NCBI GenBank assembly: GCA_003170135.1
Contig: PMZR01000057.1
Span: forward strand, 1 to 52,812
DNA length: 52,812 nucleotides
From: Acidobacteriota bacterium
GTDB taxonomy: Bacteria; Acidobacteriota; Vicinamibacteria; Vicinamibacterales; Fen-181
Direction of reading: 5' to 3'
The first letter of the stretch is position 1. Each line of letters opens with the position of its first letter. Made by a program: the position numbers and the translations under genes. The notes beneath the pieces were generated by a model, which searched no databases, was not told where the DNA came from, and saw nothing but the letters and a program-made list of their open reading frames with translations. This document shows positions 36,387 to 45,736 of this stretch, one piece after another.

Positions 36387-37188
36387 GCTCGGTCCGTTCA
36401 CAATCTACACCTACGGCGTGCTGCTGGCGGCCGCCTTTCTGCTCGGCCTGAAGCTGGCGACGGCGCGGGCGAAGCGGCGGGGGCTCGATGCGGCGCGCGT
36501 CCTCGATCTCGGCATCTACATCATCGTCGCCGCGATCGTCGGCGGGAAACTGCTGCTCATCGTCACCGACTTCTCGTCGTTCCGCGCGAACCCGGCCGAG
36601 ATCATGTCGCTGGCCCGATCGGGCGGCGTCTTCTACGGCGGCCTGATCCTCGCCGTGATCGTCGCCTTCTGGTACATGCGCCGCCACGCGATGCCGCTCT
36701 GGCCCACCTTCGACGTCTTCGCGCCCGGCATCGCGCTCGGGCACGCGGTCGGGCGTCTCGGGTGCCTGATGGCAGGATGCTGCTACGGGCTCGAAACGCA
36801 CGCGCCCTGGGCGATTACCTTCAGCGACCCGTTCACCGGCAGCTACGTGGGCACGCCGCTCGGTGTGCCGCTGCACCCGACGCAACTCTACGAAACGCTG
36901 GCCGAGACGGCGATCCTGCTGTTCCTGTTGTGGCTGGAGCGGACGCGGACCCGCACGTTCGCGGGACGCACGTTCTGGACCTACATCCTGCTGTACGGGC
37001 TGTCGCGCTACATCATCGAGTTCTTCCGCGGCGACCCGCGCGGGACCATCTGGATCTTCTCGACGTCGCAGTTCATCTCGGTGATCCTCGTACCGCTCAG
37101 CGTGATCATGCTCGCCTGGCTGGCCAGCCGCGGACCGGCACCCGCCGGCGGCGATGCCAGGCTGCGCGCACGGTCGGCGCGCGCGTGA
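36367..37188 (+). CDS. lgt: Prolipoprotein diacylglyceryl transferase
   Basis: 273 aa multi-pass membrane enzyme that attaches diacylglycerol to the lipobox cysteine, the step before LspA. The signature region reads GHAVGRLGCLMAGCCYG, with VPLHPTQLYE following. The family usually has Asn after the RxG of this box; here it is Cys, as in other deep-branching homologues. The start overlaps the end of lspA, and the stop overlaps rluD as GTGA, so the three are translationally coupled. Confidence 0.95.
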   Translation: MYPRLLELGPFTIYTYGVLLAAAFLLGLKLATARAKRRGLDAARVLDLGIYIIVAAIVGGKLLLIVTDFSSFRANPAEIMSLARSGGVFYGGLILAVIVAFWYMRRHAMPLWPTFDVFAPGIALGHAVGRLGCLMAGCCYGLETHAPWAITFSDPFTGSYVGTPLGVPLHPTQLYETLAETAILLFLLWLERTRTRTFAGRTFWTYILLYGLSRYIIEFFRGDPRGTIWIFSTSQFISVILVPLSVIMLAWLASRGPAPAGGDARLRARSARA

Positions 37189-38198
37189 CGGACGCGAACA
37201 CGGACGGCGCGCCGGGTCGTCCTGAAGACGAGCGAAGCGTGGCGGACACGATCCGTCGGTTCAGTGTGACCCCTGACCAGGCCGGCCAGCGACTGGATCT
37301 GTTCCTCGTCAATCTGCTTCCCGATCAATCCCGGTCATCGATCCAGCGGCTCATCAAGGACGGCCACGTCCAGCTCGGTGATGGCCGGCCGGTGCGCGCC
37401 AACGCCAGCGTGCGCGCCGGCGACGAGGTGACGATCGACGTTCCCGCGCCGGTGGCCGCCACGCCCGAGGCGGAACCGCTGCCGCTGCCGATCGTGTACG
37501 AGGACGGCGACCTCGTGGTCGTGAACAAGCCGGCAGGCATGGTCGTGCACCCGGCGGCCGGCCACGCCAGCGGCACGCTGGTGAACGCATTGCTGCACCA
37601 CGTGCGGGACCTCAGCGGCATCGGAGGCGAACTGCGGCCGGGCATCGTCCATCGGCTCGATCGGGGCACCTCCGGGCTGCTCGTGGTCGCCAAGCACGAC
37701 GTCGCGCATCGCGCGCTGGTGACCCAGTTCCAGGAGCGCGCGATCGAAAAGGAATACATCGCGCTCGCCTGGGGCGTCGTGCACGCGGGCCGCCGCATCG
37801 AGGAACCGATCGGCCGGCATCCCGGCAACCGGAAGAAGATGACGACGCGAGCCCGGCGGTCGCGAGACGCGGTCACGCGGGTGAAGTCGGCCGAGGACTT
37901 CAACGGGGTCTCGCTTCTGCACCTCGCCATCGCGACCGGACGCACGCACCAGATTCGCGTCCACCTGAGCGCCATCGGGCATCCCGTCGTCGGCGATCCG
38001 CTGTACGGCGGCCTGCGCCGCCGCGTGGCGCCGCACCTGCGGGCCGTCATGCGCCTGGACCGGCCGTTCCTGCACGCGGCGCGGCTCGCCTTCACGCACC
38101 CCGGAGACCTCCGGCGCATGGAGTTCGAATCGCCGCTGCCCGAGGATCTGCAGGGGGTGCTCGACGATCTGCGGAAGAGCCGGGAAGAAGGGTTGTAG
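37185..38198 (+). CDS. rluD: RluA/RluD-family 23S rRNA pseudouridine synthase with S4 domain
   Basis: 337 aa. An S4 RNA-binding domain at about 30-95 (QRLDLFLVNLLPDQSRSSIQRLIKDGHV) is followed by the catalytic domain, with Asp159 in the HRLDRGTSGLLVVAK motif and the later TGRTHQIRVHL box. The layout matches RluD, which modifies helix 69 of 23S rRNA, but substrate choice cannot be read from sequence alone. GTG 37185 is chosen because it overlaps the lgt stop codon as GTGA and leaves a normal N-terminus. Confidence 0.9.
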   Translation: MTDANTDGAPGRPEDERSVADTIRRFSVTPDQAGQRLDLFLVNLLPDQSRSSIQRLIKDGHVQLGDGRPVRANASVRAGDEVTIDVPAPVAATPEAEPLPLPIVYEDGDLVVVNKPAGMVVHPAAGHASGTLVNALLHHVRDLSGIGGELRPGIVHRLDRGTSGLLVVAKHDVAHRALVTQFQERAIEKEYIALAWGVVHAGRRIEEPIGRHPGNRKKMTTRARRSRDAVTRVKSAEDFNGVSLLHLAIATGRTHQIRVHLSAIGHPVVGDPLYGGLRRRVAPHLRAVMRLDRPFLHAARLAFTHPGDLRRMEFESPLPEDLQGVLDDLRKSREEGL

Positions 38199-38240
38199 GG
38201 ATCGGAGTGTAGGAATCAGGAATCAGGAATCAGGGGGCAG
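38199..38240. repeat. Heptamer array, GGAATCA family
   Basis: GGAATCA three times, with degenerate copies either side, starting directly after the rluD stop codon and ending just before the NUDIX gene. Confidence 0.85.
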
Positions 38241-38258
38241 GAGCGGCGGAGAACAAGA

Positions 38259-38810
38259 ATGCACGCGCCGAAGGCCGAAGTGAAGTCGAAGCAGGCGATC
38301 TACACCGGCAGGATCATCACGGTCGAAGTCGCCGATGTGCGCCTGCCGCACGGTGCAACGACCCGAATGGAAGTGGTTCGCCACCCCGGATCGTGCGTCA
38401 TCGTCCCGATGCCGGATCGTGAGCACGTCATCCTGGTGCGCCAGTACCGGTTTCCAGTCGATCGCTTCCTGTGGGAACTGCCGGCCGGCACCTTGAAACC
38501 GGGCGAGGATCCGGAGGCGGGCGCCGTGCGCGAATGCGCAGAAGAAATCGGCCTGGTGCCGACCGTTGTCGAACCGATCGGCAAGTTCTTCCCGAGCCCG
38601 GGTTACTGCGACGAGTTCATGATGCTCTTCCGCATGAGCGGACTGCGGCCGCCGGGCCCCGGCGATCCCGTCGCGCACCAGGACGAGGACGAGCACATCG
38701 AGGTCCGGACGTTCCCGCTCGACGAGGCACGCGCGATGGTGACGTCGGGCGAGATCGCCGACATGAAGACGGCGATGGCGCTGGCGATGCTCTCAGGACT
38801 CCCCCGCTGA
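38259..38810 (+). CDS. NUDIX hydrolase, ADP-ribose pyrophosphatase-like
   Basis: 183 aa. A perfect Nudix box begins at residue 77 (GTLKPGEDPEAGAVRECAEE then IGL), matching GX5EX7REUXEEXGU. Upstream VRQYRFPVDRFLWELPAG is the ADP-ribose pyrophosphatase substrate-side motif. Likely hydrolyses ADP-ribose or another nucleoside diphosphate sugar. Its last 18 bp overlap the 3' end of the convergent deacetylase-like gene. Confidence 0.92.
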   Translation: MHAPKAEVKSKQAIYTGRIITVEVADVRLPHGATTRMEVVRHPGSCVIVPMPDREHVILVRQYRFPVDRFLWELPAGTLKPGEDPEAGAVRECAEEIGLVPTVVEPIGKFFPSPGYCDEFMMLFRMSGLRPPGPGDPVAHQDEDEHIEVRTFPLDEARAMVTSGEIADMKTAMALAMLSGLPR

Positions 38811-39806
38811 TTCTCCATCCGGCGACGAGTCGAGTGCGGCCCTTGCCTCCTCGATCGTCGCCACGTGGATGTCCACCGTGTCGTCGATCTGACGCGCGTA
38901 CCCGCCCGCCAGGGTGACAACGACGGGCACGCCGGCGTCGCGCGCCGCCTCGAACACGAGCCGATCCCGCCTGCGCAGACCCTCCTTGGTGAGCCGCAGC
39001 CCGCCCAGCTGATCGTCGGCGTACGGATCCGCGCCGGCCAGGTAGAACACGATTTGCGCGCGGCTTGCGAACACTCTGGGCAGCGCGTGCCGCAGTTCCG
39101 CGAGGTACTCCTCGTCGGTCGTCTGATCGTCGAGCGCGATGTCCAGCGAGCCGGGTGGCTTGACGGCCGGGTAGTTGTGCAGCTGGTGCATCGAGAAAGT
39201 GAAGACCGACCGGTCGCCGGCGAAGATGGAGGCCGTGCCGTTGCCGTGATGCACGTCGCAATCGACGATCGCCGCCCGCGCGACCTGCCCGTCGCGCTTC
39301 AGGCACCGGATGGCGACGGCCACGTCGTTGAACATGCAGAATCCCTCGCCGCGGCTGCGAAAGGCGTGATGAAAACCGCCGCCGATGTGTAGCACGACGC
39401 TCCACGGTCGGCGCGCGCGGGCGGCGGGCGCCTCACGGCTGGCGTCGCGCTCGTTTGCGACCGCCTCGACGTCCTGCGCCACCCCGTCGCCGTCGAGGAC
39501 CAGTCGGGCCGCGACGAGGGTGCCGCCGACCATCAGCCGAAAGCCCTCGACAATCGCCATCGACCACGGAATCTCCATCTGCGCGATCTCCTCGCGCGAC
39601 AGGCGTCCCTGCTGCAGTTTCTCGAGGTAATCGGGCGCGTGCACGAGACCGAGATCTTCCCAGGTCGCGGGCGACGGTTCGAGGAAGTCGTCCGGTTGCG
39701 CCACCCCGCCGTCGAGCAGCCGGTGTCGGACGCGCGGGTACTTCACCGTCGGGAAGACGTGCGCGCCAAGATCCAGGTGATAGCGATCCGAATAGACGAT
39801 CTTCAT
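38793..39806 (-). CDS. Histone deacetylase / AcuC-family zinc amidohydrolase
   Basis: 337 aa. Class II-like arginase/deacetylase fold. The charge-relay His pair is in GGGFHHAF, the zinc ligands in DCDVHHGNG and GADPYADD, and GGYA lies near the end. Likely deacetylates lysines or polyamines; AcuC-type enzymes act on acetyl-CoA synthetase. The usual family start MKIVYSDRY at 39806 is used; the frame extends 23 codons upstream. A charged insert (about residues 108-130) precedes the HH motif. Confidence 0.9.
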   Translation of the reverse strand: MKIVYSDRYHLDLGAHVFPTVKYPRVRHRLLDGGVAQPDDFLEPSPATWEDLGLVHAPDYLEKLQQGRLSREEIAQMEIPWSMAIVEGFRLMVGGTLVAARLVLDGDGVAQDVEAVANERDASREAPAARARRPWSVVLHIGGGFHHAFRSRGEGFCMFNDVAVAIRCLKRDGQVARAAIVDCDVHHGNGTASIFAGDRSVFTFSMHQLHNYPAVKPPGSLDIALDDQTTDEEYLAELRHALPRVFASRAQIVFYLAGADPYADDQLGGLRLTKEGLRRRDRLVFEAARDAGVPVVVTLAGGYARQIDDTVDIHVATIEEARAALDSSPDGESAGES

Positions 39807-39888
39807 GGCCGTACGAAGAACAAGGCCGGAAAGCGTTTCGACATTCTCGATCGAAACGGCCTCCCGGCCCTGCATATTTTCTCGCTAT

Positions 39889-39946
39889 CCCGGGCGCCGC
39901 GGTCGGCAAGGCTGAAGCCTCGCCCTGCCGATGTGAGACGCCCGGG
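39889..39946 (-). terminator. Nested inverted repeat downstream of lon
   Basis: Outer arms CCCGGGCG (39889-39896) and CGCCCGGG (39939-39946) enclose an inner AGGCT-GA-AGCCT hairpin. It lies just after the lon stop codon and before the deacetylase gene, so it may end lon transcription. No U-tract is present. Confidence 0.4.
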
Positions 39947-39954
39947 CGCGGCGC

Positions 39955-42393
<2,439 letters not shown>

Positions 42394-42485
42394 GAGCGCC
42401 TCCCGAGACCGACAGCCGCCAGAAGCACGACGGGCCCCGCTGCACGCGCGCAGACCGGGGCCCTGCGGTCGACCGGGTGCCGATC

Positions 42486-42932
42486 TCAGATGTCGAAGAA
42501 CATCGTCGAGGACTGCTGCCGCTGCGCCAGCATGCGCTCGCGCTTGGCCGCGATCTCGCGCGCTTCCTCGCAGTCCTTGCAGCGAACGGCGAACGGGAGC
42601 GCGCGCAAGCGCCGCTCGGCGATCTCCTCGCCGCACTCGAAGCAGTTACCGTAGGCGCCCTCCTCGAGCCGGGCGAGCGCCTCGTTGATCTTGCTGAGGG
42701 TCTCGGCCTTCATCTGGATGAGCGCGAACTCGATGTCTTCCTGGATGTCCGCCTCGGAGCTCTCGCCCGAATCGAGCACCTCGTTCATCTTGCCGCTGCT
42801 GCTCTCGGTGCGCACGTCGCGGATCTTCTCCTGCACTTCGCTGAGAATCTCCCGCTTGCGGTCGTCGAGCATTTTCTTCAGCTCGTCGTGGCGGGTGCTG
42901 TCCATGATCTGCGGCTTCGGGTTGGTCGTCAT
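42486..42932 (-). CDS. DksA/TraR-family zinc-finger protein
   Basis: 148 aa. A long N-terminal coiled coil (residues about 15-90, including EVQEKIRDVRTE) is followed by a four-cysteine zinc finger: CFECG, then LPFAVRCKDCEEARE. The two acidic residues expected at the coiled-coil tip in DksA are not cleanly identifiable (SGESSEADIQED is the nearest candidate). Members bind RNA polymerase through the secondary channel and can act with ppGpp; Rel is encoded 3 kb away. A good sigma-54-type promoter precedes it. A weak SD (GGAG/AGGTG) lies before ATG 42932. Confidence 0.9.
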   Translation of the reverse strand: MTTNPKPQIMDSTRHDELKKMLDDRKREILSEVQEKIRDVRTESSSGKMNEVLDSGESSEADIQEDIEFALIQMKAETLSKINEALARLEEGAYGNCFECGEEIAERRLRALPFAVRCKDCEEAREIAAKRERMLAQRQQSSTMFFDI

Positions 42933-42989
42933 GGCACCTGACGCTCCTTCTGCGTCGGCCCTTCAGGGGCGAATTAGCACGTGTCGCCT

Positions 42990-43006
42990 TGCAATTCGTA
43001 TGCCAA
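42990..43006 (-). promoter_or_regulatory. Candidate sigma-54 (-24/-12) promoter upstream of the DksA-like gene
   Basis: On the minus strand TTGGCATACGAATTGCA gives GG and GC separated by exactly 10 bp, close to TGGCACG-N4-TTGCA. Transcription would start about 47 nt before the ATG at 42932. No enhancer-binding protein gene is in the window. Confidence 0.6.
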
Positions 43007-43326
43007 TTCAGGCACAAGCGCAAAGGCGACGTATCTCAAAGCCCATCTGGGCTTTTCTGTTCAGATGACCGGGAGGAGTGCGTCAGGCGGGTGTCACATT
43101 CGATGCGGCGGCCGAGGCCGCGAACTCGCAGGTTTCAGCCTGATCTGCTTGATCCTCTTGCACTTACATGCCTGTCAGACCCGTCAACCTCCCTGTCTGG
43201 CAACCCGTCGGTCTTTTAGACGCTGTCACTCGCCTCGCGGTTTCGCACCCCGCTCAGACTGTCCGCCCGGGAGGACGCAGCCCCGAACACCGCTACTGGG
43301 CTTAACAGTATGCCAGAAAAGCCGGG
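43007..43326. other. 320-bp intergenic region with several hairpins
   Basis: No convincing protein is encoded. Visible structures are an AAAGCCCA/TGGGCTTT hairpin near 43038-43055 with a short T-run on the plus strand, GTCC/GGAC arms around CCCGGG near 43261-43276, and on the minus strand a GTCT-AAA-AGAC mini-hairpin followed by CGACGGGTTGCC (43199-43223). This could be a leader or small RNA upstream of the DksA-like gene. Confidence 0.4.
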
Positions 43327-43620
43327 CTAATGCTCGGAAGATCGTGCACGAAATGCGAGGACCACCCCCCGCTGGACCTCGGGTTCGGTCCGGGTGAACT
43401 CGTCGAGCAGGCGGCGGAACCGAGGCGCGCAGACGATCTCGTAGGTCTGCTCGCCGTCGGGGAACAAGTCCAGAATGCGCTGGCGTGCCGCGTCCACCAG
43501 GCGCTCGGCGTCCCGCCGCGCCAGTTGCCCCTGCGCGATCATCGCGCAGGTGAAGTCCACGATCTGGCGCACGCGGCGTGCCCGCCGCAGTTCATCCTCG
43601 ATTTCATCGCGCGTCGCCAC
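43327..43620 (-). CDS. Conserved-looking small protein of unknown function
   Basis: 97 aa from GTG 43620, preceded by AGGAG at about 8 nt. All-helical and charged (TRDEIEDELRRARRVRQIVDF), with CAMIAQGQLARRDAERLVDAAR and DLFPDGEQTYEIVCAPRFRRLL. No domain recognised. It follows the gene at 43632-44120 by 11 bp on the same strand, so the two are probably co-expressed. Confidence 0.65.
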   Translation of the reverse strand: MATRDEIEDELRRARRVRQIVDFTCAMIAQGQLARRDAERLVDAARQRILDLFPDGEQTYEIVCAPRFRRLLDEFTRTEPEVQRGVVLAFRARSSEH

Positions 43621-43631
43621 GTCGGGCTCTC

Positions 43632-44120
43632 CTACTGCAGGCACCGGTCGCCGATCGAGGGGTTGGGCACGATGCCCCGCTCGGCGAGCAACTCGCCGTC
43701 GCGGCGGCTGCCCGTGCGAAGCCATTTCTCGTAGAGCCGCAGCAGGTCGTTGTTGGACATCAAGGCGCTTCGTTCGCTCACTTCCGCGAGCACGTCGACG
43801 AAACTGACGACCCGGCGGCCGAGTTCGGCGAAGGCCGGCCGCAGGTCATCGTCTTCCTCCTCGCTGAGCGCGTAGTAGGCGTACGCGCCGAGCGCCACGT
43901 AATAGTTGATGTCGGCCAGCGACCGCTTGAGGCTGTCGGAGAAGAAGCCCGAGATGAACAGGGAACGGTCCGCTACGTCCCGCAGCCGCGCGCTGCGCGA
44001 ACTGCCTCCCCGGTCGAGCGCCTCGATGAGCTGCAGGCCGAGCGGTTGGTCACCGGCTTGCGCGACGGGCCGTTTGGCGAATGCAAAGCCCGCAAGCAGA
44101 TTGACCTGGAGGAGCTGCAA
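43632..44120 (-). CDS. Helical protein of unknown function
   Basis: 162 aa from TTG 44120, preceded by GAGGA at 8 nt; an in-frame stop just upstream rules out a longer form. Aromatic and charged helices (SLADINYYVALGAYAYYAL, then FAELGRRVVSFVDVLAEVSE) suggest a soluble helical bundle. Not recognised. Divergent from the cysteine-rich gene at 44173 and linked to 43327-43620. Confidence 0.65.
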   Translation of the reverse strand: MQLLQVNLLAGFAFAKRPVAQAGDQPLGLQLIEALDRGGSSRSARLRDVADRSLFISGFFSDSLKRSLADINYYVALGAYAYYALSEEEDDDLRPAFAELGRRVVSFVDVLAEVSERSALMSNNDLLRLYEKWLRTGSRRDGELLAERGIVPNPSIGDRCLQ

Positions 44121-44172
44121 GAGCTATTCCTCGCGATTGACGACTTGAAGCGGGCTATGTCAAGCTGCCTCG

Positions 44173-44832
44173 ATGCTTTGCACGGTCTGCAGCCAGCGCC
44201 CGTCCCGGCGCGCGTGCCCGGCTCTGCGGTCGGACATCTGTTCAGTCTGTTGCGGAACGAAGCGGCAGCGCGAGATCGACTGCCCGCTCGATTGTCCGTA
44301 CCTCGTCACGGCGCAGGCCCATCCGGCAGCCGTCGTGCGCCGGCAACACGAAGACGACCTGAAGATGTTTCTTCCCACCGTGCGTGACCTCACCGAGCCG
44401 CAGGCGGATCTGCTGAGGCAGGTGCTGTCGTTCATCCGCACGTACCGCGGTGACGCGTTGATGAAGACGATCGATGCCGACGTGGAAGCGGCGGCATCCG
44501 CCCTGGCAGCCACCTACGACACCGCAGCGCGCGGCCTCATCTACGAGCAGCGGCCGAACACGCTGCCCGCGCAGCGGCTCGCCGGCGATCTGAAAGTGTT
44601 CGTCTCGCAGGCTGGCGGTGACCGCGGGACCTCGCTCGATCGAGACCTGGCGGCCGTCTTCCACGCCGTCGAAGTCGGCGCGCGGGACGCGCAAAAGACG
44701 CTGCCGGGCAAGGACTCGGCCTACCTGGAGTTGATTCGGCGCCTGATCGTGCCCGGCGACCCGCCAGGCCACGACGACGCCTCCGCGACCGGTGCGCCCG
44801 GGCAGGGCGGATCGCTGCTCGTCCGCCCATGA
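44173..44832 (+). CDS. Cysteine-rich zinc-binding protein of unknown function
   Basis: 219 aa. The first 45 residues hold nine cysteines in the pattern CxxC, then C at 15, ICSVCCGTKRQREIDCP and LDCPYL. This closely resembles a conserved N-terminal box in uncharacterised proteins of many phyla, where it reads like a compact zinc cluster. The remaining 170 residues are helical with no recognised domain. It is divergent from 43632-44120 across a 52-bp gap that must hold both promoters. Followed by rpmB. Confidence 0.75.
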   Translation: MLCTVCSQRPSRRACPALRSDICSVCCGTKRQREIDCPLDCPYLVTAQAHPAAVVRRQHEDDLKMFLPTVRDLTEPQADLLRQVLSFIRTYRGDALMKTIDADVEAAASALAATYDTAARGLIYEQRPNTLPAQRLAGDLKVFVSQAGGDRGTSLDRDLAAVFHAVEVGARDAQKTLPGKDSAYLELIRRLIVPGDPPGHDDASATGAPGQGGSLLVRP

Positions 44833-44898
44833 TCGGATGCGCGGGCCGGAAACGACGCAGGCGGCACGCCCCGCGTCCAGCGGTACGGGTCCGCGTGA

Positions 44899-44904
44899 TA
44901 TAAT
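44899..44904 (+). promoter_or_regulatory. Consensus -10 box upstream of rpmB
   Basis: TATAAT lies 35 bp before ATG 44940, leaving a leader of about 29 nt that includes a GAGGG SD. No good -35 is seen. Confidence 0.55.
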
Positions 44905-44939
44905 CTCGGGTTTGTGTCCATCGGATGAGGGCTACGATT

Positions 44940-45131
44940 ATGGCAAGAGATTGTGAAGTGTGCGGAAAGGGCCCGTCAGTGGGCCGCCAGGTGAGCCACG
45001 CGCACAACGTCAGCGCGCGCCGCTTCAAACCCAACCTCCAGGAGGTCCGGGTGTCGGTCAATGGCGGCACCAAGCGGATGCGCGTGTGCACGCGCTGCCT
45101 GCGTTCAGGCAAGGTCAGCAAGGCCGCGTAA
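44940..45131 (+). CDS. rpmB: 50S ribosomal protein L28
   Basis: 63 aa from ATG 44940 ([20 protein letters not shown]). It carries the zinc-binding C+ version of L28: Cys-x-x-Cys near the start (CEVC) and CTRC near the C-terminus. Length and sequence are typical. GAGGG lies upstream. Directly after its TAA a 10-bp-period repeat array begins. Confidence 0.96.
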   Translation: MARDCEVCGKGPSVGRQVSHAHNVSARRFKPNLQEVRVSVNGGTKRMRVCTRCLRSGKVSKAA

Positions 45132-45272
45132 TCTGCCGCAGATTCCGCAAGATGCACGGATCCGCAGATTCACGCAGATTTTCGCTGATTTGGCGGGGTC
45201 CGCAGATTTATGCAGATTTTCGCTGATTTGGCCGGATCCGCAGAATTTCGCAGATTCCCGCCGATTTGAAGG
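45129..45272. repeat. CGCAGATT 10-bp array with 38-bp superunit
   Basis: Units such as CGCAGATTCA, CGCAGATTTT, CGCTGATTTG form three higher-order copies of about 35-39 bp, each opening with GGATCC or GGGTCC. The first bases after the rpmB stop give AATCTGC/GCAGATT, a small inverted repeat. It fills the whole gap to ridA. Confidence 0.88.
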
Positions 45273-45278
45273 GACGAG

Positions 45279-45662
45279 ATGCGTCAGGCCGTTTCCACCT
45301 CGGCGGCCCCGCAGGCCGTTGGTCCGTATTCGCAGGCGATCCGTGCCGGATCGCTCCTGTTCGTGTCAGGGCAAATCGCTCTTGATCCAGCGACCGGCCA
45401 GGTGATCGCCGGCGACGCGGCGGCGCAGACCAGGCGTGTCATGGAGAATCTCAGGCAGATTCTCGAGGCCGCGGGCAGCTCGTTCGACCAGGTGGTGCGA
45501 ACCACCGTGTACCTGGCCGACATCGCCGAGTTCGGCGTCGTCAACGACGTGTACACCCAGTACTTCGCGGCGCCCGCGCCGGCCCGATCCACCATTCAGG
45601 CGGCGCGGCTCCCGCGCGATGCACGGGTGGAGATCGACGTCATCGCAGTCCTGGAGCGCTGA
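45279..45662 (+). CDS. ridA: RidA family 2-iminobutanoate/2-iminopropanoate deaminase
   Basis: 127 aa YjgF/YER057c/UK114 family trimer that hydrolyses reactive enamines and imines from PLP enzymes. The family signature is complete: GPYSQAIRAGSLLFVSGQI near the start, VVRTTVYLADIAEF in the middle, then the substrate-binding arginine in PARSTIQAARLPRDARVEID. GGGACGAG precedes the ATG. A GACTCCG array begins about 18 bp after the stop. Confidence 0.95.
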   Translation: MRQAVSTSAAPQAVGPYSQAIRAGSLLFVSGQIALDPATGQVIAGDAAAQTRRVMENLRQILEAAGSSFDQVVRTTVYLADIAEFGVVNDVYTQYFAAPAPARSTIQAARLPRDARVEIDVIAVLER

Positions 45663-45680
45663 CACCCGTCCCGCCGTCGC

Positions 45681-45725
45681 GACTCCGGACTCCGGACACC
45701 GGACACCGGACTCCGGACTTTGGAC
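45681..45725. repeat. Heptamer array, GACTCCG family
   Basis: Six units (GACTCCG, GACTCCG, GACACCG, GACACCG, GACTCCG, GACTTTG) in the convergent gap between ridA and rel. Confidence 0.92.
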
Positions 45726-45736
45726 GATCTCCCGTC

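Noticed and set aside
43199..43260. Cyclic di-GMP-I (GEMM) riboswitch on the minus strand
   Set aside because: The tail-like GTCTAAAAGACCGACGGG is suggestive, but the conserved GGACGCAAAGCC segment and GNRA loop are not present, so I do not call it.
42981..43397. Plus-strand open frame across the DksA-like upstream region
   Set aside because: It crosses the candidate sigma-54 promoter and several hairpins, has no SD, and its product looks like translated non-coding sequence.
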